From: Fimenecus sp963590415
Lineage (GTDB): Bacteria; Bacillota; Clostridia; Oscillospirales; Acutalibacteraceae
NCBI GenBank assembly: GCA_963590415.1
Contig: CAVAPB010000008.1
Span: 22,088-86,087 of the forward strand
Direction: 5' to 3'
DNA length: 64,000 nucleotides
The notes under the pieces were generated by a model, which saw only the letters and a list, made by a program, of their open reading frames with translations, ran no database searches and was not told the DNA's origin. Position numbers and translations under genes: made by a program. Shown in pieces: positions 35,761 to 44,113 of the stretch (its first letter is position 1; each line of letters begins with the position of its first letter).

Positions 35761-36177
35761 ATGAAAAAATCTGTTATTGCCGTTGCAATTGCATTGGCGG
35801 TTATGGCAACACTTATGACGGCTTGTAAAAAGGACGGCGGCTTTGAGGAGAATACTGTTCCCGACACAACCGTCGAGTATTCCACGGACGAAAACGGCGA
35901 GACCTATGTCACAAATGTAAACGGCGAAAAAATTCCCGTAACGACCGACAAGAACGGTTATGCGGAACTCTACCCCGACCTTATTACAAAGACTGCGGAG
36001 CAGGCGTCAAAGGAGCAGGCGAGCATTGAAGCGGAAAAGACAACCGCAGCACCGGTAACGGAGCCGGTAACCTCCTCGGAAACCACTAAAAAGAGCGAGC
36101 AGCAGACTAACAAGGTAGTTGTCGGAAAAGACGATGTAAACGACGGCTCACACGACGCAGTTATCGACTGGAGATAA
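35761..36177 (+). CDS. Small secreted lipoprotein of unknown function
   Basis: 138 residues. A type II signal peptide ends in the lipobox LMTAC, so Cys22 would be lipid-anchored. The mature part is hydrophilic and acidic, with an Ala/Thr/Ser/Glu-rich low-complexity stretch at about 75-120. A short conserved-looking piece, YSTDENGETYVTNVNGEKI, resembles DUF-type repeats of clostridial lipoproteins. CGGAGGAAA precedes the ATG. It is isolated, with its own promoter. Confidence 0.7.
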   Translation: MKKSVIAVAIALAVMATLMTACKKDGGFEENTVPDTTVEYSTDENGETYVTNVNGEKIPVTTDKNGYAELYPDLITKTAEQASKEQASIEAEKTTAAPVTEPVTSSETTKKSEQQTNKVVVGKDDVNDGSHDAVIDWR

Positions 36178-36185
36178 ACTTTTTC

Positions 36186-36214
36186 TTGACAAATCAATCT
36201 TTTTTTAGTATAAT
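36186..36214 (+). promoter_or_regulatory. Perfect consensus promoter of ylxM-ffh
   Basis: TTGACA (36186-36191), 17-bp spacer, TATAAT (36209-36214): both hexamers and the spacing are the sigma-A optimum. The start point falls inside a perfect palindrome (36216-36248). Confidence 0.85.
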
Positions 36215-36215
36215 A

Positions 36216-36248
36216 GCACCCTGTAAAGTAAATGACTTTACAGGGTGC
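36216..36248 (+). promoter_or_regulatory. Perfect 14-bp inverted repeat at the transcription start
   Basis: GCACCCTGTAAAGT (36216-36229), loop AAATG, ACTTTACAGGGTGC (36235-36248). It starts 2 bp after the -10, so it is either an operator or a 5'-end mRNA hairpin of the ylxM-ffh-rpsP operon. No T tract follows. Confidence 0.75.
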
Positions 36249-36283
36249 TGTTGCGGATTGTACACTCGGAAGGGGGACGTTTT

Positions 36284-36646
36284 GTGGCAAACAATGTTGA
36301 AATAACAATTTTATATGACTTTTACGGCGACGTTCTCACCGAGAAGCAGAGGGATTTTCTTAATTATTATTACAACGACGATCTCTCTCTTTCCGAAATT
36401 GCCGAAAACGAGGGTATTACCCGTCAGGGCGTAAGGGACGCTGTCAAGCGTGCCGAGGCTCAGCTTTACGAAATGGAAGAAAAACTCGGCTTTGCTGCAA
36501 AGTTCGAACATATCACGGAATGTATGAACGGCATAATCGACTGCGCCGAAAAGATAAACGAATACAATCTCGAACACGACCTGTCGAGGGAGGTCAACGA
36601 AACCGTTGTCAGGATAAAATCCCTTGCGCTGTCCGTGGTTGAATAA
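36284..36646 (+). CDS. ylxM: YlxM (UPF0122) SRP-operon regulator
   Basis: 120 residues with a sigma-region-4-like HTH: LTEKQRDFLNYYYNDDLSLS followed by EIAENEGITRQGVRDAVKRA. YlxM always sits upstream of ffh in Firmicutes and modulates SRP GTPase activity. GTG 36284 follows GGAAGGGGG; the upstream in-frame ATG lies in the palindrome leader. It ends 11 nt before ffh. Confidence 0.9.
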   Translation: MANNVEITILYDFYGDVLTEKQRDFLNYYYNDDLSLSEIAENEGITRQGVRDAVKRAEAQLYEMEEKLGFAAKFEHITECMNGIIDCAEKINEYNLEHDLSREVNETVVRIKSLALSVVE

Positions 36647-36657
36647 GAGGTACTGAA

Positions 36658-38016
36658 ATGGCATTTGAAAGCTTATCGGATAAACTCGAATCCGCATTCG
36701 GTCGGCTTCGCAGCAAGGGAAGCCTTAACGAGTCGGATGTCAAAGAGGCTATGCGTGAGGTTCGCCTTGCTTTGCTTGAGGCGGATGTCAACTACAAGGT
36801 AGCCAAGGACTTTACTCAAAGGGTAACCGAGAGGGCAATAGGCTCTCAGGTTATGGAAAGCCTTACTCCCGCTCAGATGGTAATTAAAATCGTAAACGAA
36901 GAGCTTACCGAGCTTATGGGCGGCACTCAGACAAGGCTTGCCTATGCTTCGCATCCGCCCACAATCGTTATGATGTGCGGCTTGCAGGGCTCGGGTAAAA
37001 CAACGCACTGCGCCAAGATTGCCTTAAAGCTTAAAAAGGAAAATCACAGACCCCTGCTTGTTGCCTGCGATGTTTACCGTCCTGCGGCTGTCAAACAGCT
37101 TCAGGTTGTCGGCGAACAAGTCGGAGTTCCCGTTTTTGAACAGGGTCAGGGCGACCCCGTTGAGATTTCAAAGCAGGCTGTGGCGCTTGCCAAGGACCAA
37201 GGTTACGACTATGTTATTATAGATACCGCAGGCCGTTTGCATATCGACCGTGAGCTTATGGAAGAATTGCAGAATGTCAAGGCGGCTGTTCATCCGCATG
37301 AGATTTTGCTTGTCGTTGACGCCATGACCGGTCAGGACGCCGTTACGGTTGCGAGCACATTCGACGAAGCGCTCGGAATTGACGGTATGGTTCTTACCAA
37401 GATGGACGGCGACACCAGAGGCGGTGCGGCTCTTTCGGCAAGGGCTGTTACGGGCAAACCGATTAAATTTGTCGGTATGGGTGAAAAGCTTGACGAGCTT
37501 GACTACTTCTACCCCGACAGAATGGCTTCGAGAATACTCGGTATGGGCGATGTGCTCTCTCTTATCGAAAAGGCGGAGACCGCTCTTGACGAAAAGAAAG
37601 CGGCAGAGCTTGAAGCGAAGATACGCAAGAATAAATTCGACCTTAACGATTTGCTTGATCAGATGCAGCAGGTTAAGAAAATGGGCTCTATGAAGGACAT
37701 TCTCTCAATGCTGCCGGGAGTCGGAAGCAAGCTTAAAAATGTCGATGTTGACGACGGTCAGCTTGACAGAATACAGGCTATTATATTTTCAATGACTCCC
37801 AAGGAGCGTTCAAACCCCGACATTATCAATCCGTCCCGTAAAAGGAGAATCGCCGCAGGCTGCGGTATGCAGGTCGAGGATGTCAACAGACTTCTCTCGC
37901 AGTACCGCCAGATGCAGAAGATGATGAAGCAGTTCAACTCAAAGGGTATGAGAAAGAAGTTGTCAAGAATGAACTTCGGCGGCGGACAGGGCGGCTTCGG
38001 CGGCTTCCCGATGTAA
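36658..38016 (+). CDS. ffh: Signal recognition particle protein Ffh (SRP54)
   Basis: 452 residues. It has the N domain (1-85), the G domain with P-loop GLQGSGKTTHCAK (about 107-119), DTAGRLHID and TKMDGDTRGGAALS, and the Met-rich M domain (about 300-435) with MTPKERSNPDIINPSRKRRI. It ends in a GGGQGGFGGFP tail. It binds 4.5S/6S RNA and targets membrane proteins. No SRP RNA gene was seen in the window. Confidence 0.96.
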   Translation: MAFESLSDKLESAFGRLRSKGSLNESDVKEAMREVRLALLEADVNYKVAKDFTQRVTERAIGSQVMESLTPAQMVIKIVNEELTELMGGTQTRLAYASHPPTIVMMCGLQGSGKTTHCAKIALKLKKENHRPLLVACDVYRPAAVKQLQVVGEQVGVPVFEQGQGDPVEISKQAVALAKDQGYDYVIIDTAGRLHIDRELMEELQNVKAAVHPHEILLVVDAMTGQDAVTVASTFDEALGIDGMVLTKMDGDTRGGAALSARAVTGKPIKFVGMGEKLDELDYFYPDRMASRILGMGDVLSLIEKAETALDEKKAAELEAKIRKNKFDLNDLLDQMQQVKKMGSMKDILSMLPGVGSKLKNVDVDDGQLDRIQAIIFSMTPKERSNPDIINPSRKRRIAAGCGMQVEDVNRLLSQYRQMQKMMKQFNSKGMRKKLSRMNFGGGQGGFGGFPM

Positions 38017-38085
38017 ACATATCAACTAAGCACTTTTAAGTGGTTGGCATAAAATTATTTATAATATATTTTGGAGGAAAACAAA

Positions 38086-38331
38086 ATGGCAGTAAAAATC
38101 AGACTTCGCAGAATGGGCGCAAAGAAAGCTCCCTTCTACCGTGTAATCGTTGCAGATTCAAGATCACCCCGTGACGGTAAGTGCATCGAGGAAATCGGGA
38201 CCTTCGATCCCATGAAAACGCCTGCAGAGGTTAAGATCGACGCTGAAAAGGCTCAGCAGTGGATTAAGAACGGCGCTCAGCCGACTGACACTGTTAAGGC
38301 TTTGCTCAAGCAGAACGGTATTATTAAATAA
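38086..38331 (+). CDS. rpsP: 30S ribosomal protein S16
   Basis: 81 residues with the S16 signature VKIRLRRMGAKKAPFYRVI and ADSRSPRDGK at the N-terminus. ATG 38086 follows TTGGAGGAAAAC; an in-frame ATG at 38071 overlaps that ribosome binding site and is rejected. It sits between ffh and khpA, as in most Firmicutes. Confidence 0.96.
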   Translation: MAVKIRLRRMGAKKAPFYRVIVADSRSPRDGKCIEEIGTFDPMKTPAEVKIDAEKAQQWIKNGAQPTDTVKALLKQNGIIK

Positions 38332-38349
38332 TCAGGGAGGGTCTTTTAG

Positions 38350-38583
38350 ATGAAAGAACTTCTTGAAATCATTGCAAAGGGTCTTGTTGAAAATCCCGAT
38401 AAGGTCAGCGTTACCGTTGACGAGCCCAACGAGAGAGGTATCATTGTTTATCATCTCCATGTTGACGAGAGTGAAATGGGCAGAGTAATCGGTAAACAGG
38501 GCAGAATTGCAAAGGCTATCAGAACCGTCGTTAAGGCTCGTGCCGTTAAGGACGGGGAAAGAGTTCAGATTGATATTGACTGA
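38350..38583 (+). CDS. khpA: KH-domain RNA-binding protein KhpA
   Basis: 77 residues, a single KH domain with the GRVIGKQGRIAKAIR loop (G-x-x-G) at about 45-59. KhpA pairs with KhpB/Jag and binds many RNAs, affecting cell elongation and division in several Gram-positives. AGGGAGGG lies ahead of the ATG. It is a standard neighbour of rpsP and rimM. Confidence 0.92.
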   Translation: MKELLEIIAKGLVENPDKVSVTVDEPNERGIIVYHLHVDESEMGRVIGKQGRIAKAIRTVVKARAVKDGERVQIDID

Positions 38584-38587
38584 GTAA

Positions 38588-38618
38588 GCGAGGGGTACAT
38601 TATGTACCCCTTAGCTTT
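38588..38618 (+). terminator. Intra-operon hairpin between khpA and rimM
   Basis: GGGGTACAT (38592-38600) and ATGTACCCC (38602-38610) form a perfect stem, with weaker AAGC/GCTT closure and a short TTTT. It is probably a partial terminator or processing site that lowers rimM-trmD expression relative to rpsP. Confidence 0.5.
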
Positions 38619-38630
38619 TATGGGGGAAAT

Positions 38631-39161
38631 ATGCTTAAACCTTATCTTGCACTCGGGCAGATAGTCGGCACTCACGGTGTAAAGGGAGAAATGCGCCTTA
38701 ATCCGTGGTGCGACGCGCCGCAATTTATAAAAAAATTCAACACTCTGTACTTTGATGAAAACGGAAAAGACAGCGTCGCTGTGAAGTCTGCAAGGCCTCA
38801 CGGCAATATTGTCATACTTATGCTTGACGGCGTTGACAGTATGGAAAAAGCACAGGCGCTTCGCAACAGAGTTCTGTATATGAAACGCGAGGACGCAAAC
38901 CTGCCCGCAAACACATGGTTTATCGAGGATTTGATAGGCTGCGAGGTGCGGCAGATAAATACGGACAAGGTCTACGGCAAAATTTCCGATGTACAAAATT
39001 ATCCCGCAAACGATGTCTGGACGGTTAAATCCGATGACGGCACACAAACGCTTATTCCGGCAATCAAAAGCGTGGTAATCAACACCGATGTCGTAAACGG
39101 GTATGTTGAAATAGACGCCATAAAAGGGCTTTTTGACGACGGAGAGAGCGTTGAAAAATGA
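38631..39161 (+). CDS. rimM: 16S rRNA processing protein RimM
   Basis: 176 residues. The N-terminal RimM beta barrel opens LALGQIVGTHGVKGEMRL, and the C-terminal PRC-barrel covers about 95-170 (EDLIGCEVRQINTDKVYGKI). It assists 30S head assembly and binds S19. GGGGGAAAT precedes the ATG. Its stop overlaps trmD by 4 nt (ATGA). Confidence 0.93.
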   Translation: MLKPYLALGQIVGTHGVKGEMRLNPWCDAPQFIKKFNTLYFDENGKDSVAVKSARPHGNIVILMLDGVDSMEKAQALRNRVLYMKREDANLPANTWFIEDLIGCEVRQINTDKVYGKISDVQNYPANDVWTVKSDDGTQTLIPAIKSVVINTDVVNGYVEIDAIKGLFDDGESVEK

Positions 39162-39892
39162 AAATAACAATAATGACCCTTTTCCCCGAAATGTGTAATG
39201 CCGTGCTTGACGAGAGCATAATCGGCAGGGCGAGGAAAAGCGGAAAAATCGAAATCAATACCGTAAATATCAGGGACTTTACAACCGATAAGCACAACCG
39301 TGTGGACGACGCGCCATACGGCGGCGGAATGGGTATGCTTATGCAGACTCAGCCCATATACGACTGCTTTGCTTCACTGTGCCCGCAGGACGGCGAAAAG
39401 CCGCACCTTATCTATATGTCGGCACAGGGCAAAACCCTCACGCAAAAACGGGTAAAGGAGCTGTCAAAGCTTTCTAATATCGCAATTCTTTGCGGTCATT
39501 ACGAGGGCGTGGACGAACGGATAATCGAGGAAATCGTTGACGAGGAAATCTCAATAGGCGATTATGTCCTTACGGGCGGCGAGCTTCCCGCACTCATTCT
39601 TTCCGACAGCATCGCAAGAATGATAGACGGCGTTTTGCCCAATGACGAGGCAAAGGAGCTTGAAAGTCATTACAGCGGATTGCTCGAATATCCTCAGTAT
39701 ACCCGTCCGCCCGAATGGCACGGCAGAAAGGTGCCCGATGTGCTTTTGTCGGGTCATCACGGGAATATCGACAAGTGGCGCAGACAGCAGTCGCTTGAAC
39801 GCACTCTCGAGCGCAGACCCGATATGCTCGAAACAGCCGAGCTTTCAAATAAGGAAAGAGAATATCTCGATGAATTGAAGAAAAGAAAATAG
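39158..39892 (+). CDS. trmD: tRNA (guanine-37-N1)-methyltransferase TrmD
   Basis: 244-residue SPOUT methyltransferase: MTLFPEM start, RVDDAPYGGGMGML, CGHYEGVDERI and the trefoil-knot SAM site SIGDYVLTGGELPAL, with the C-terminal acceptor domain after about 170. It methylates G37 of tRNAs for Leu, Pro and Arg to prevent frameshifting. In many genomes rplS follows; here a terminator does instead, so rplS must lie elsewhere. Confidence 0.95.
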   Translation: MKITIMTLFPEMCNAVLDESIIGRARKSGKIEINTVNIRDFTTDKHNRVDDAPYGGGMGMLMQTQPIYDCFASLCPQDGEKPHLIYMSAQGKTLTQKRVKELSKLSNIAILCGHYEGVDERIIEEIVDEEISIGDYVLTGGELPALILSDSIARMIDGVLPNDEAKELESHYSGLLEYPQYTRPPEWHGRKVPDVLLSGHHGNIDKWRRQQSLERTLERRPDMLETAELSNKEREYLDELKKRK

Positions 39893-39898
39893 CCTTTG

Positions 39899-39930
39899 GC
39901 ATCCCGATTTTCGGTCGGGATGCTTTTTTG
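39899..39930 (+). terminator. Rho-independent terminator after trmD
   Basis: GCATCCCGA (39899-39907) pairs with TCGGGATGC (39915-39923), and TTTTTTG follows. Confidence 0.88.
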
Positions 39931-39960
39931 CTATTATCTGCGAAAATTTTATATTTTTTG

Positions 39961-39989
39961 TTGCGAATAATAATACTAAGTGATAAAAT
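39961..39989 (+). promoter_or_regulatory. Promoter of the uxuA operon
   Basis: TTGCGA (39961-39966), 17-bp spacer, TAAAAT (39984-39989); AGGAGGATG follows 15 bp on. No obvious operator dyad was seen, and no regulator gene is adjacent. Confidence 0.5.
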
Positions 39990-40017
39990 AAATCTGTATA
40001 TATAGGAGGATGAGACA

Positions 40018-41088
40018 ATGCAAATGACTTTTCGTTGGTTCGGTTCCGACAAAGATACCGTAACCCTTGAACAAATCAGGCAAATTCCGAATGTTGTCGG
40101 CGTTGTTCCCGCTTTGCATAACCTGCCCGCAGGCGAGGCGTGGGAGCTTGACGACATTATGAAAATGAAAGCCGAAATCGAAAAAGCAGGACTTACAATG
40201 GAATGTATCGAGAGCGTAAATGTTCACGAGGACATCAAGATAGGCTTGCCGACAAGAGATAAATATATCGAAAACTATAAAACAAGCATACGCAATCTCG
40301 CAAAGGCGGGAGTTAAGGTTATATGCTATAATTTTATGCCCGTTTTCGACTGGACAAGAACAGACCTTGCAATGAATATGGGCGACGGCGCAACCTGTCT
40401 TTCCTATGACGGAGCGCAGATTGAGGGCAAAAGTCCCGAGCAGATGTTTAAGGACATTGACGATAACTCAAACGGCTACGCAATGCCTGGTTGGGAAACC
40501 GAGAGAATGCCCGAGATTAAAGAGCTTTTCGAAAAGTACAAAAATGTCACTTCGGACGACCTTTGGAACAATCTTAAATATTTCCTTGAGGCAATTATGC
40601 CCGTGTGCGAGGAGTGCGATGTTAAAATGGCTATCCATCCCGACGATCCGCCATGGGATATTTTCGGACTTCCGAGAATAATAAAGGACAGAGACTCGCT
40701 TAAAAGGCTTCTCGAAATGGTTCCGTCAAAGTATAACGGACTTACCTTTTGCACAGGCTCGCTCGGCGCAAGCTCGAAAAACGACCTGCCCGCTATGATA
40801 AGAGAGTTCGGCGACAGAATATATTTTGCTCATTTGCGCAATGTTAAGGTTGTTGACAATCATTTCAACGAAACCGCACATGAGAGCAACACGGGTTCGC
40901 TTGATATGTACGAAATCGTCAAGGCATTGCAGGATGTAGGCTTTGACGGATATATCCGCCCCGACCACGGCAGAATGATATGGGGCGAGGTTGCACGCCC
41001 GGGCTACGGACTTTATGACAGGGCGCTCGGCGTTGCCTACCTTAACGGACTTTGGGAAGCCGTAAAAAAGAACAAGGAGAGAAACTGA
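40018..41088 (+). CDS. uxuA: Mannonate dehydratase UxuA
   Basis: 356-residue TIM-barrel metalloenzyme that dehydrates D-mannonate to 2-keto-3-deoxygluconate. Family signatures are FRWFGSDKDTVTLEQIRQIP at the N-terminus, MAIHPDDPPWDIFGLPRI, FCTGSLGA, HLRNVK and DGYIRPDHGRM with metal-binding His residues. It is the first gene of the hexuronate operon, preceded by AGGAGG. No uxaC or uxuB of the classical family is nearby; the next gene supplies the reductase step. Confidence 0.95.
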   Translation: MQMTFRWFGSDKDTVTLEQIRQIPNVVGVVPALHNLPAGEAWELDDIMKMKAEIEKAGLTMECIESVNVHEDIKIGLPTRDKYIENYKTSIRNLAKAGVKVICYNFMPVFDWTRTDLAMNMGDGATCLSYDGAQIEGKSPEQMFKDIDDNSNGYAMPGWETERMPEIKELFEKYKNVTSDDLWNNLKYFLEAIMPVCEECDVKMAIHPDDPPWDIFGLPRIIKDRDSLKRLLEMVPSKYNGLTFCTGSLGASSKNDLPAMIREFGDRIYFAHLRNVKVVDNHFNETAHESNTGSLDMYEIVKALQDVGFDGYIRPDHGRMIWGEVARPGYGLYDRALGVAYLNGLWEAVKKNKERN

Positions 41089-41089
41089 T

Positions 41090-41938
41090 ATGACACATGA
41101 AAATCTTAAAGGCAGAGTAGCCGTAGTCACAGGCGGCGGCGGAGTTCTCTGCGGCGATTTTGCAAAGGCACTTGCCCGTCAGGGTGTAAAGGTTGCGGTT
41201 CTTGACCTCAACGAGGCTGCGGCTCAAAAGGTTGCCGACGAAATAAACGAAAACGGCGGCACGGCAATAGCTGTCGGCTGCAATGTGCTTGAAAAGGAGA
41301 GTATGGAAAAGGCGAGGGAGACCGTAAACGAAAAACTCGGCACCTGCGATATTCTCTTAAACGGCGCAGGCGGAAACAACCCCAAGGGTACAACCACAAA
41401 GGAGACGCTTGAAGCTGTTGACCTTGTTGAGAAAAATGACGATGTCAAGACCTTCTTTGACCTTGACCCTCAGGGTATTTCATTCGTTTTCAACCTCAAC
41501 TTCCTCGGAACGCTTATCCCGACGCAGGTTTTTGCTCCCGATATGGCAAAGAAGGAAAACACCTGTATCGTAATGATAACCTCAATGAACGCTTTCCGTC
41601 CGCTTACAAAAATCCCCGCATATTCTGCGGCTAAGGCGGCGGTAAAGAACTTTACGGAGTTTATGGCTGTTCATTTTGCAGAGGTCGGCATCCGTGTAAA
41701 TTCAATCGCTCCCGGTTTCTTCTCAACCAATCAGAATAAAGCTCTTCTTTGGAACGATGACGGCACACCCACAGCAAGAACGGGCAAGATACTTGCCGCT
41801 ACGCCTATGAAGCGCTTCGGCGAGCCCGAAGAGCTTGAGGGCTCGCTTCTCTTCCTCTGCGACGAGGCTTATTCGAGCTTTATTACGGGAACTACAATTG
41901 CTGTTGACGGCGGCTTTAACGCTTATTCCGGCGTTTGA
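41090..41938 (+). CDS. uxuB: SDR-type fructuronate reductase (mannonate oxidoreductase)
   Basis: 282-residue classical SDR: VAVVTGGGGVLCGDFAKAL cofactor loop, LNGAGGNN and active-site Ser before Y-x3-K in IPAYSAAKAAVK. Such SDRs replace the unrelated E. coli UxuB in many Firmicute uxuA operons and reduce D-fructuronate to D-mannonate with NADH. It lies 1 nt after uxuA, which fixes the assignment; by sequence alone it is only an SDR. The middle insertion (about 95-120) is typical of this subgroup. Confidence 0.85.
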   Translation: MTHENLKGRVAVVTGGGGVLCGDFAKALARQGVKVAVLDLNEAAAQKVADEINENGGTAIAVGCNVLEKESMEKARETVNEKLGTCDILLNGAGGNNPKGTTTKETLEAVDLVEKNDDVKTFFDLDPQGISFVFNLNFLGTLIPTQVFAPDMAKKENTCIVMITSMNAFRPLTKIPAYSAAKAAVKNFTEFMAVHFAEVGIRVNSIAPGFFSTNQNKALLWNDDGTPTARTGKILAATPMKRFGEPEELEGSLLFLCDEAYSSFITGTTIAVDGGFNAYSGV

Positions 41939-41965
41939 TTCTTTTTTGACGAAAGGAGATACGGT

Positions 41966-42223
41966 ATGTGGATTTATATTATAGCAGGCTTATTTTTGCT
42001 TGCGGCAATAGTGTTTGTCATTAAATTCTTCGTTGACGGAAACCGCAAGGTGCCCGTTGAAAAGGAAAAGCTTGAGGGACACAGCGACATTACCGTTTCT
42101 CCCAAGAGCGAAAAAGCCGGCTTGCTCGGCAAGAAGCCTAAAAAGGATATTGTAATCGCTCTGGTGCTTATGGCACTTTGCGAGGCTTGTATCCTTTTGG
42201 GCAATTATGTAATAAATGCTTGA
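41966..42223 (+). CDS. Small two-helix membrane protein
   Basis: 85 residues: an N-terminal membrane helix (about 3-23), a polar Lys/Glu-rich middle, and a second helix (about 63-83). I do not recognise a family. GAAAGGAG precedes the ATG. Its place between the fructuronate reductase and the KDG kinase suggests a role with hexuronate metabolism, such as a partner of an uptake system encoded elsewhere, but nothing in the sequence proves it. Confidence 0.6.
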   Translation: MWIYIIAGLFLLAAIVFVIKFFVDGNRKVPVEKEKLEGHSDITVSPKSEKAGLLGKKPKKDIVIALVLMALCEACILLGNYVINA

Positions 42224-42246
42224 CGGTGTATTTTACCGAAATTTAA

Positions 42247-42272
42247 GCGCCTTATCGGCTACAATAGGGCGC
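42247..42272 (+). promoter_or_regulatory. Hairpin before kdgK
   Basis: GCGCCTTAT (42247-42255) pairs with ATAGGGCGC (42264-42272) with one G-U. There is no T tract, so it is probably an mRNA processing or stability element within the operon. Confidence 0.4.
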
Positions 42273-42308
42273 AGGATAATATTAACTGTAGTCGGAAAGG
42301 CTTGAATT

Positions 42309-43406
42309 ATGGAACTTTCTTTAAGGAACCCCGAAGAATGTGCTTTTGATATGATTTCTTTGGGCGAAATAATGTTAAGACTTGACCCGGGCGACGGAAG
42401 AATTAAGACCGCACGCTCATTCAGAGCATGGGAAGGCGGCGGAGAATACAATGTCGCAAGAGGACTTCGCCGTTGCTTCGGACTCAAAACTGCGGCTGTT
42501 ACAGCCCTTGCCGACAATGAGGTCGGCAGACTTGTCGAGGACTTTATGCTTCAGGGCGGAGTTGACACAACGCTTATAAAATGGGTTAAATACGACGGTA
42601 TCGGCAGAACGGTCAGAAACGGCTTGAACTTTACTGAGCGCGGCTACGGCATAAGAGGTGCGGTAGGCGTTTCGGACAGAGGCAACACCGCTGTTTCACA
42701 GCTTAAAGCGGGAGACATTGATTGGGATTACATATTCGGCACACTCGGTGTGCGTTGGCTTCACACGGGCGGAATTTTCGCCGCTCTTTCGGAGACAACC
42801 TCCGAGGTTGTTATTGAAGCGGTAAAGGCTGCCAAGAAATACGGCACAATCGTTTCCTATGACCTCAACTACCGTCCGTCTCTCTGGAACGACATCGGCG
42901 GCAAGGCAAAGGCGCAGGAGGTCAACAAGGAAATCGCAAAGTATATCGATGTTATGATAGGCAATGAGGAGGACTTCACGGCTTGTCTCGGCTTTGAAAT
43001 CGAGGGCAACGACGCCAACCTCAAATCGCTCAACATCGAAGGCTATAAAAAGATGCTCGGTGAGGTCTGCAAGGCTTATCCGAACTTCAAGGTTATCGCT
43101 ACCACCTTGCGTACCGTTAAGACCGCAACCGTAAACGATTGGTCGGCAATTTGCTATGCCGACGGCAGGATTTACAACGGACTTTCGCTTCCCGGACTTG
43201 AAATTTACGACAGAGTCGGCGGCGGCGACAGCTTCGCTTCGGGTCTTATTTACGGACTTATCACAACGGGCGACCCGCAGAAGGCGGTAAACTACGGCGT
43301 TGCACACGGTGCGCTTGCCATGACCACGCCCGGCGACACCTCAATGGCTTCGCTCAAAGAGGTTGAAAAGATAGTTTCCGGAGCAGGCGCAAGGGTTGAC
43401 AGATAA
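42309..43406 (+). CDS. kdgK: 2-keto-3-deoxygluconate kinase (PfkB family)
   Basis: 365-residue ribokinase/PfkB fold. The N-terminal motif is GEIMLRLDPG and EGGGEYNVARGLRR; the C-terminal signature DRVGGGDSFASGLIYGL carries the catalytic Asp. It phosphorylates 2-keto-3-deoxygluconate from UxuA to KDPG. It is about 50 residues longer than Gram-negative KdgK, with insertions around 190-235, as is common in Clostridia. It lies directly upstream of the KDPG aldolase gene. Confidence 0.88.
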   Translation: MELSLRNPEECAFDMISLGEIMLRLDPGDGRIKTARSFRAWEGGGEYNVARGLRRCFGLKTAAVTALADNEVGRLVEDFMLQGGVDTTLIKWVKYDGIGRTVRNGLNFTERGYGIRGAVGVSDRGNTAVSQLKAGDIDWDYIFGTLGVRWLHTGGIFAALSETTSEVVIEAVKAAKKYGTIVSYDLNYRPSLWNDIGGKAKAQEVNKEIAKYIDVMIGNEEDFTACLGFEIEGNDANLKSLNIEGYKKMLGEVCKAYPNFKVIATTLRTVKTATVNDWSAICYADGRIYNGLSLPGLEIYDRVGGGDSFASGLIYGLITTGDPQKAVNYGVAHGALAMTTPGDTSMASLKEVEKIVSGAGARVDR

Positions 43407-43429
43407 ATATTTATTTGGAGATGTAATTT

Positions 43430-44083
43430 ATGGATAAGGAAAAAATCATTACCAGAATTCAGGACTGCGGTATCGTTGCCGTTGTCCGTGCCGAGTCGGT
43501 TGACAAGGCTATCAGAATTACCGACGCTTGTATTGAGGGCGGAGTTGCCGCTATCGAGCTTACCTTTACCGTTCCGCATGCGGACAAGGTTATTGAGGAG
43601 CTTGCAAAGCGTTACACTCCCGAAGAGATTATCCTCGGTGCAGGAACCGTTCTTGACGCAACAACCGCAAGGATAGCAATGCTCTCGGGCGCAGAATACA
43701 TTGTAAGCCCTGCACTTGATTTGGACACATTGCACCTTTGCAACCGTTACAGAGTTCCTATGATGCCCGGAATTATGTCGGTGCGTGAGGGACTTATCGC
43801 TATGGAAAACGGTGCCGATATTCTTAAAGTTTTCCCGGCAGATCTCTTCGGACCGAAGATAATCAAGGATATAAGAGGACCGATTCCCTACGCTAAAATG
43901 ATGCCGACAGGAGGCGTAAACGCAGATAATGTAGGTGAATGGATAAAGGCGGGCGCAGTCGCAGTCGGTGCAGGCTCTTCGCTTACCGCAGGCGCAAAAA
44001 CAGGCGATTACAAGCAGATAACCGAAACAGGTAAGAAGTTTGTTGCCAATATCAAGGCGGCAAGAGCCGAGTTGGGTTTATAA
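43430..44083 (+). CDS. eda: KDPG/KHG aldolase
   Basis: 217-residue class I aldolase that splits 2-keto-3-deoxy-6-phosphogluconate into pyruvate and glyceraldehyde-3-phosphate. The catalytic Glu is in IELTFTVPHAD, and the Schiff-base Lys133 in ILKVFPADLFGP; also LGAGTVLD and MPTGGVN. GGAGATG precedes the ATG. It completes the route from hexuronate to central metabolism. Confidence 0.94.
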   Translation: MDKEKIITRIQDCGIVAVVRAESVDKAIRITDACIEGGVAAIELTFTVPHADKVIEELAKRYTPEEIILGAGTVLDATTARIAMLSGAEYIVSPALDLDTLHLCNRYRVPMMPGIMSVREGLIAMENGADILKVFPADLFGPKIIKDIRGPIPYAKMMPTGGVNADNVGEWIKAGAVAVGAGSSLTAGAKTGDYKQITETGKKFVANIKAARAELGL

Positions 44084-44113
44084 TATCAAAAAATTAAGAG
44101 AAGGTATTTTGAA

